Source: VRUE01 sp035266685
GTDB taxonomy: Bacteria; Actinomycetota; Thermoleophilia; Solirubrobacterales; 70-9
Direction of reading: 5' to 3'
Assembly: GCA_035266685.1 (NCBI GenBank)
Contig: DATFMX010000005.1
Span: 1-22,408, forward strand
Length of the DNA: 22,408 nt
In this document: positions 20,880-22,408 of the stretch, piece by piece
Position numbering within the stretch: the stretch's first letter is position 1
Layout of the letters: every line of letters begins with the position of its first letter
Notes under the pieces: generated by a model
Seen by the model: only the letters and a program-made list of their open reading frames with translations
Told to the model about the DNA's origin: nothing
Database searches by the model: none
Program-made: the position numbers and the translations under genes

Positions 20880-21724
20880 TCCAGCCGGAATCCGCTGAGT
20901 AGGCGTTTCTCGGTCTCGCCCTTTATCTCGGCGACGACTTCGATCCGACCTTCCAGCGGGGTGTCGCGGATCTTCGTCGCCAGCAGGTCGTCGACCTGGA
21001 AGATCCCGGCCGAGTTGTTGAGCTCGATCTCCAGCCGCACCGGGCGCTCCTCCCCCGCCTCGATCCGCACCTCGTCGACCGCGGCGGCGGAGATCGAGTG
21101 GATCCCCTCCTGCCCCGCCTCGAGCGGGATCCGGGTCCGCCCCTGCGCCATGTCGAGCGCATCGGCGACGCGGACCACGCCGGCCTCCAGCGTGTAGGGC
21201 TCGCCGCGGCGGCGGTGGCCGATGATCGCGTGCAGGATCTCGGCCGCGACGATCGTCCGCTTCGGCTCCTTGTAGGGACCCGTCAGCAGGCGTTCGAGCG
21301 CGCCGTTGGCGAGAAAGAGGCTGTAGGCCTCGTGGTCGGCGCGGTGGATCGACATCCCGACGTCGTGCAGCAGCGCGCCGCCGGCGACCACGACCTCGGC
21401 GTCGCGCGACGACATCCCGTGGTCGGCGGCGACCGCCGGCTCGACCCCCGCCTTGACCAGCAGGCGCAGCAGCCGCAGGGCGATGTTGAGCACGATCTGG
21501 GTGTGGACCCAGGAGTGGTCGGACATCCCGAGGCGCTCGGCGTGAACCTGCGCCATGTACCACCAGGCCCGCACCTGCTCGTCGCCGTTGACGGCGTCGA
21601 GGAACTGCTCCAGCTTGCGGTTCCCCCGCGTCGGCGCTCTAACTCTTGCTTCAGCTATCGCCTCCTCGGGCGGCCTGCGGGCAGGGCCACCCGGATCCGG
21701 CGTCGGGACAGCGTCGTCGGTCAC
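20876..21724 (-). CDS. HD-domain metal-dependent phosphohydrolase
   Basis: The protein has 282 residues and a GTG start. The HD signature is complete: His in SDHSWVHTQIVLNIALRLL (about 70), the His-Asp pair in GGALLHDVGMSIHRADHEAY (about 119-120) and the distal Asp in VVRVADALDMAQGR (about 190). Helical EILHAIIGHRRRGEPYTLEA lies between. A C-terminal alpha/beta part (VDEVRIEAGEERPVRLEIEL) has no clear relatives to me. HD proteins hydrolyse phosphate esters, often of nucleotides; the substrate cannot be told. A weak -10 (TACGAT, 21736-21731) lies seven bases before the GTG, consistent with leaderless initiation. It is preceded by an inverted repeat and the Rpf-like gene. Confidence 0.85.
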   Translation of the reverse strand: MTDDAVPTPDPGGPARRPPEEAIAEARVRAPTRGNRKLEQFLDAVNGDEQVRAWWYMAQVHAERLGMSDHSWVHTQIVLNIALRLLRLLVKAGVEPAVAADHGMSSRDAEVVVAGGALLHDVGMSIHRADHEAYSLFLANGALERLLTGPYKEPKRTIVAAEILHAIIGHRRRGEPYTLEAGVVRVADALDMAQGRTRIPLEAGQEGIHSISAAAVDEVRIEAGEERPVRLEIELNNSAGIFQVDDLLATKIRDTPLEGRIEVVAEIKGETEKRLLSGFRLD

Positions 21725-21745
21725 GCGGTCATCGTAGAAAGGGCG

Positions 21746-21832
21746 TCGGGCATCCCCGGAGAAAACTTGTGAGCACTTCCGGGCAAGGACCCTTCAGGCC
21801 GCAGCAATGCGGGTTTCGCAGGGGATGCCCGA
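21746..21832. repeat. Inverted repeat between the Rpf-like and HD-domain genes
   Basis: TCGGGCATCCCC (21746-21757) is perfectly complementary to GGGGATGCCCGA (21821-21832), 12 bp with 63 bases between. Within, CCGCA and TGCGG close on a GCAA tetraloop (plus strand, about 21799-21813). The arms also enclose GGA/TCC pairs. It may be a terminator for the Rpf-like gene or a leader structure for the HD-domain gene. Confidence 0.65.
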
Positions 21833-21845
21833 TGGCCTTTTCCGC

Positions 21846-22358
21846 CTAACCGCAGACGGGCCAGGGACTCGAACCGGCGCGCTCGTAGAGCAGCGCCGCG
21901 CGGTAGTCCTGCTCGGCTTCGGAGGCTGCGGCGGGATCGCCGCTGCCGCCGACCGATGCCCAGGTCCCGTAGTCGAACTGGTACTTGCCGCGGTAGCTGC
22001 CGCTGGAGCTGACGGCGGTCGGGTCGCCGCCGGACTCGCAGGCGCCGATCGAGTCGAGGGTCGCCTGCGAGACGCCGCCGGGCAGCGTCGCGAAGGCTTC
22101 CCGCCGTTCGCGCTGCTCGCGCGCAATGCGCCGCTGCCGCGCCATACGAATCCGGTGAACGCCGACCCGAATCGCCCGATGGAACCGCTCGACCGGACCG
22201 CTGAGCGAAGCGAGCGCCGGCTGCGCCTGCCCGAGCCTCGCCCGCTCGCCTCCATCGCCACCACCCGGAGCCGCAAGGGCGACAGCCGGGACGACGAGCG
22301 CGAGGACGAGAAGCGATATGAGAAATATGCGAGTGGAGTATGTGTGTTTCGTAAGCAA
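21846..22358 (-). CDS. Secreted Rpf-like transglycosylase-fold protein
   Basis: The protein has 170 residues from a TTG at 22358; no ATG or GTG is available in this frame, and the frame stays open to the window edge, so the true start may be further right. A signal peptide (STRIFLISLLVLALVVPAVA, cleavage near 30) is followed by a basic, helical linker rich in Arg (about 60-90) and the resuscitation-promoting-factor-type domain at about 100-170. That domain has LDSIGACESGGDPTAVSSSG with the catalytic Glu at about 108, YRGKYQFDYGTWASVGG and the conserved ending SSPWPVCG. Such proteins cleave peptidoglycan glycan strands and can promote growth from dormancy. The domain is complete at its C-terminus. 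Confidence 0.87.
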   Translation of the reverse strand: MLTKHTYSTRIFLISLLVLALVVPAVALAAPGGGDGGERARLGQAQPALASLSGPVERFHRAIRVGVHRIRMARQRRIAREQRERREAFATLPGGVSQATLDSIGACESGGDPTAVSSSGSYRGKYQFDYGTWASVGGSGDPAAASEAEQDYRAALLYERAGSSPWPVCG

Positions 22359-22408
22359 GCGCGGGACCGTTGCGAACTTCGACCCCTCGCAAAGTGATCG
22401 TCCGCACA

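Noticed and set aside
21860..21880. GGTTCGAGTCCC on the minus strand looks like the T-arm of a tRNA.
   Set aside because: It encodes the conserved GSSPWPVC end of the Rpf-like protein, and no acceptor, D or anticodon arms can be found around it.

Overview
The window is very GC-rich, densely packed and almost entirely coded on the minus strand, with frequent GTG/TTG starts and ATGA, GTGA or TGATG gene overlaps. Codon use, gene content (Rpf-like transglycosylase, TadE-type pilin genes, GltD-PorD fusion, CHAD/Ppk/Ppx cluster) and apparently leaderless promoters suggest a high-GC actinobacterium. A member of the Thermoleophilia/Solirubrobacterales is my best guess. That placement is an inference from style and gene set; there is no rRNA here to test it.

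Layout, left to right. (1) 1-235: the start of a Phd/YefM-type antitoxin gene running off the left edge, with a perfect 20-bp palindromic operator just upstream. (2) 258-7591: one minus-strand block that mixes Tad-pilus-like genes with a ferredoxin-dependent 2-oxoacid oxidoreductase. In transcription order it holds two TadE-like proteins, a MinD/CpaE-like protein without a P-loop lysine, PorC, PorA, PorB and a GltD-PorD fusion. After a 69-bp gap follows a TadG-like protein fused to a VanY-type peptidase and a lytic transglycosylase. The two Tad-type leading genes share a 33-bp upstream element at exactly the same distance from their start codons. (3) 7684-19496: a phosphate supercluster, also on the minus strand. 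In transcription order it holds an OmpR/PhoB-type response regulator, pstS-pstC-pstA-pstB-phoU, ppx, a CHAD domain split over two overlapping genes, ppk1, a DUF47 PhoU-like protein, pit and a small membrane protein. A triple 11-bp direct repeat upstream of pstS looks like a PHO box. (4) 19550-22408: uppP, a small plus-strand membrane protein, an HD-domain phosphohydrolase whose stop codon overlaps that of the membrane protein, and an Rpf-like secreted transglycosylase near the right edge.

How they fit together: the phosphate block joins high-affinity uptake (Pst), low-affinity uptake (Pit with its DUF47 partner), signalling (PhoU, response regulator) and polyphosphate synthesis, binding and degradation (Ppk1, CHAD, Ppx). 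The Por block would exchange electrons between 2-oxoacids, ferredoxin and NAD(P)H. The cell-wall theme recurs at both ends (VanY-SLT fusion, UppP, Rpf-like). Several intergenic gaps hold long inverted repeats that the genes do not explain. I saw no tRNA, rRNA, CRISPR array, insertion sequence or prophage. Apart from the gaps described, no stretch longer than 300 bases lacks a gene.
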